Shown here one piece after another: positions 14,579 through 16,106 of a stretch of 16,106 nt of DNA. The stretch comes from an uncultured Aeromonadales bacterium (GTDB lineage Bacteria > Pseudomonadota > Gammaproteobacteria > Enterobacterales > Succinivibrionaceae). A program made the position numbers and the translations under genes. Location of the stretch: the NCBI GenBank assembly GCA_902796095.1, contig CADBNP010000003.1:1-16106 (forward strand), read 5' to 3'. How positions within the stretch are numbered: the stretch's first letter is position 1; every line of letters begins with the position of its first letter. A model generated the notes under the pieces. It did no database searches, was not told the origin of the DNA, and was given only the letters and a program-made list of their open reading frames with translations.

Positions 14579-14781
14579 GATCCTATGTTTCTTCGGCATC
14601 GCAGCTGGTTGCATCTGTTGTTGAAAATGTAACTGTTGTCGTTAATGTAATTATTACCGGTAACAGTAGGTGCTTCTGGTGCTCATCTGTTTCCGACCGG
14701 ACTCCGGTTTCTGTCAGATTTGTCCAGTTCTCGTATGTTCAGCTGTGCATATAATCACGGATCCCGTTTAAATAACGTTCA

Positions 14782-14810
14782 GGCAGTCTTCCTGCCGCTT
14801 TCTCTCTTCA
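14782..14810 (+). terminator. weak terminator between convergent genes
   Basis: GGCAG and CTGCC form a 5-bp stem with a 5-nt loop, followed on the plus strand by a pyrimidine-rich GCTTTCTCTCTTC. It lies about 200 bp after the HD-GYP stop and just beyond the 3' end of the csb2-like gene. The stem is short and the T-tract is broken by C residues. Confidence 0.35.
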
Positions 14811-14818
14811 TGTTCAGA

Positions 14819-16096
14819 TTAAAACGGATCGGAGTCCGCTGATTTATGCTTCGGTGTGTCGCGGACAAACATTCCCAGTCCGTAGTGCGAACCGTAGCCA
14901 AGAAGAAGAGGACCGTAAATTTCCTGTGAAAAAACTATTTCCACATGAAATTTTACGTACTGTTTCGGCTTTCGCATTCCTCTGTAGAGGTTAATGTCGC
15001 AGTCATCCATTTTTGTTATGGTGATCTGCTCCACCTTTTCCTCTATTCCGAAGTCTTTCAGTTCCTTCAGGATCTGTCCCTCCAGGGTATTGTGCCCTCC
15101 GGCTTTGACATATCTCGGCGGCACGAATGGTGTCAGCGTGTGCCAGATCCTGGCTCTGCCGATGGATTGAATAAGCCTGCCGAAATAAGTGATGTTTTCC
15201 TCAAAACATGTGGTGTCCAGCGGAAGCAGATAAAAATTGCCGAAATGACTTCTGATGGTGAATTTCCTTTTGAGAAAATATCTGATCCTCTCCGAGAACA
15301 TCTTTCTGTGCCAGATTATGAATCCGCAGATTGCGCTATTCTCCGCCAGTACAGGGAATATGTGGATATGGCTGTTGTTCTGCTCACACTGATTTTCCGC
15401 GGGCGAGTAACCTGTTAGGGTTTTAACGAAGTCATCGTTAATGTTATCCTTATTTTTAAACAGAGATTTGGACAGAGATTTGTGTATGAGATCTGTAAAG
15501 TATGTTACGAAGTGCAGAGGAAGTTCGAAATCCGCCGAGATCCTGTATTTTATACTTTCGCCTCTCATCTCTGACTGTTCGTCATTTTTGCCGTAGTAGC
15601 TGTATTCATCAAGAGTCGTAATGTAATCGGTAATGTTTGCCCTGACTTTTTTTGAACATATCATGTTTTCATAGCAGCTGCAGGGAATATTTTTGAGTAC
15701 GGCTTCGGAAGTGCCGCCGGCTTCGGACGGGCACATATATATTCCGCCGATAGGCTCAATATCTGCATTTAAAATTCTGAAGGAGACGGGAGTCAGTTTG
15801 CCTGCGGTTTCGATCAGCTTTTCAACCGTATTCATGTTTCCCGTATAAAGCTTGGGGTAGATGAAGCATATGCCCTTTGCACTGAGAGGAGATTCGTAGC
15901 TCCAGAGCACCGGACGAAATGTCGAGAGAAATTTCAGAAACTCAGCCGCATCATTTTTTTCAGGGTGACAGCTGGCTGCGTAATTTAAAATCATCTGATG
16001 CCAGGCCGGATCATACAGCCTCAGCTGCCAGGGAGTACTGATGAGAACGGCTTCACCGGAATCAGTACTGTAGTCAATCTGTTCGAGGATCATCAT
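14819..16096 (-). CDS. csb2: Csb2-like Cas5/Cas6 fusion protein, type I-G (I-U) CRISPR-Cas
   Basis: The 425-residue protein follows the Csb2 (GSU0054-type) layout. An N-terminal half has little clear motif. A middle segment has LTGY (227-230), then NNSHIHIFPVL (240-250) and GFIIWHRKM, matching the 'LtGH...pHvafLPL...g..lG.al.lPr' pattern. A later segment has RARIWHTLTPFVPPRY followed by LEGQILKELKDFGI, and the C-terminus has VEIVFSQEIYGPLLLGYGSHYGLGMF, the typical GPlllG.grh.GlGlF ending. In type I-G systems this fusion does the Cas5 job in Cascade and the Cas6-like pre-crRNA processing. ATGATG offers two starts, and only 10 bp upstream are visible, with no Shine-Dalgarno. Nothing follows it on this strand, so other cas genes would lie to the right of the window. 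Identification rests on motif memory, not a search. Confidence 0.72.
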   Translation of the reverse strand: MMILEQIDYSTDSGEAVLISTPWQLRLYDPAWHQMILNYAASCHPEKNDAAEFLKFLSTFRPVLWSYESPLSAKGICFIYPKLYTGNMNTVEKLIETAGKLTPVSFRILNADIEPIGGIYMCPSEAGGTSEAVLKNIPCSCYENMICSKKVRANITDYITTLDEYSYYGKNDEQSEMRGESIKYRISADFELPLHFVTYFTDLIHKSLSKSLFKNKDNINDDFVKTLTGYSPAENQCEQNNSHIHIFPVLAENSAICGFIIWHRKMFSERIRYFLKRKFTIRSHFGNFYLLPLDTTCFEENITYFGRLIQSIGRARIWHTLTPFVPPRYVKAGGHNTLEGQILKELKDFGIEEKVEQITITKMDDCDINLYRGMRKPKQYVKFHVEIVFSQEIYGPLLLGYGSHYGLGMFVRDTPKHKSADSDPF

Positions 16097-16106
16097 TTAC
16101 TGTTGA

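Noticed and set aside
14654..14663. TTACCGGTAA palindrome between the HD-GYP and csb2 genes
   Set aside because: Only 10 bp with no loop, no T-tract and no promoter context; compatible with chance.
14945..15418. 157-codon plus-strand frame
   Set aside because: Antisense shadow of the csb2-like gene; the opposite strand carries recognisable motifs.

Overview
This window looks like a chromosomal segment of a Gram-negative, probably gut- or rumen-associated anaerobe of moderate GC. The grounds are two secreted or envelope proteins with Sec-type signal sequences, a membrane HD-GYP protein, a sigma-28-like promoter, and a partner-switch module of the kind found in Gram-negatives. A relative of Succinivibrionaceae is a guess I cannot test here. 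No rRNA, tRNA, insertion sequence or CRISPR array is visible.

Left end (1-3700): the 3' end of an unidentified basic protein, a very small XRE-type regulator, and a large hybrid histidine kinase with two receiver domains. The kinase closely follows the style of Clostridia/Lachnospiraceae hybrid kinases. It ends at a plausible terminator, followed by about 490 bp of what looks like decayed coding sequence. This end may be a transferred or eroding segment.

Middle (3700-10800): a secreted chagasin-like (I42) cysteine-protease inhibitor on the minus strand. Divergent from it is a surface protein made of 25-residue DUF285/BspA-like repeats. Then comes a minus-strand metallo-beta-lactamase/beta-CASP nuclease with a large C-terminal extension that appears to hold four degenerate alpha/beta repeats. 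Divergent from that is a double zinc-ribbon membrane protein.

Right part (10800-14600): a compact signalling cluster on the plus strand. It encodes a STAS anti-sigma-factor antagonist, then a membrane sensor protein that fuses a PP2C/SpoIIE phosphatase to an RsbW-like HATPase kinase, then a membrane-anchored HD-GYP c-di-GMP phosphodiesterase. The enzyme that phosphorylates the STAS protein and the enzyme that dephosphorylates it would sit in one polypeptide, giving a self-contained partner switch. A sigma-28-like promoter and a 16-bp palindrome lie upstream.

Right edge (14819-16096): a minus-strand gene that matches the architecture of Csb2, the Cas5/Cas6 fusion of type I-G (formerly I-U) CRISPR-Cas. 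It is probably the last gene of a cas operon that continues beyond the window.
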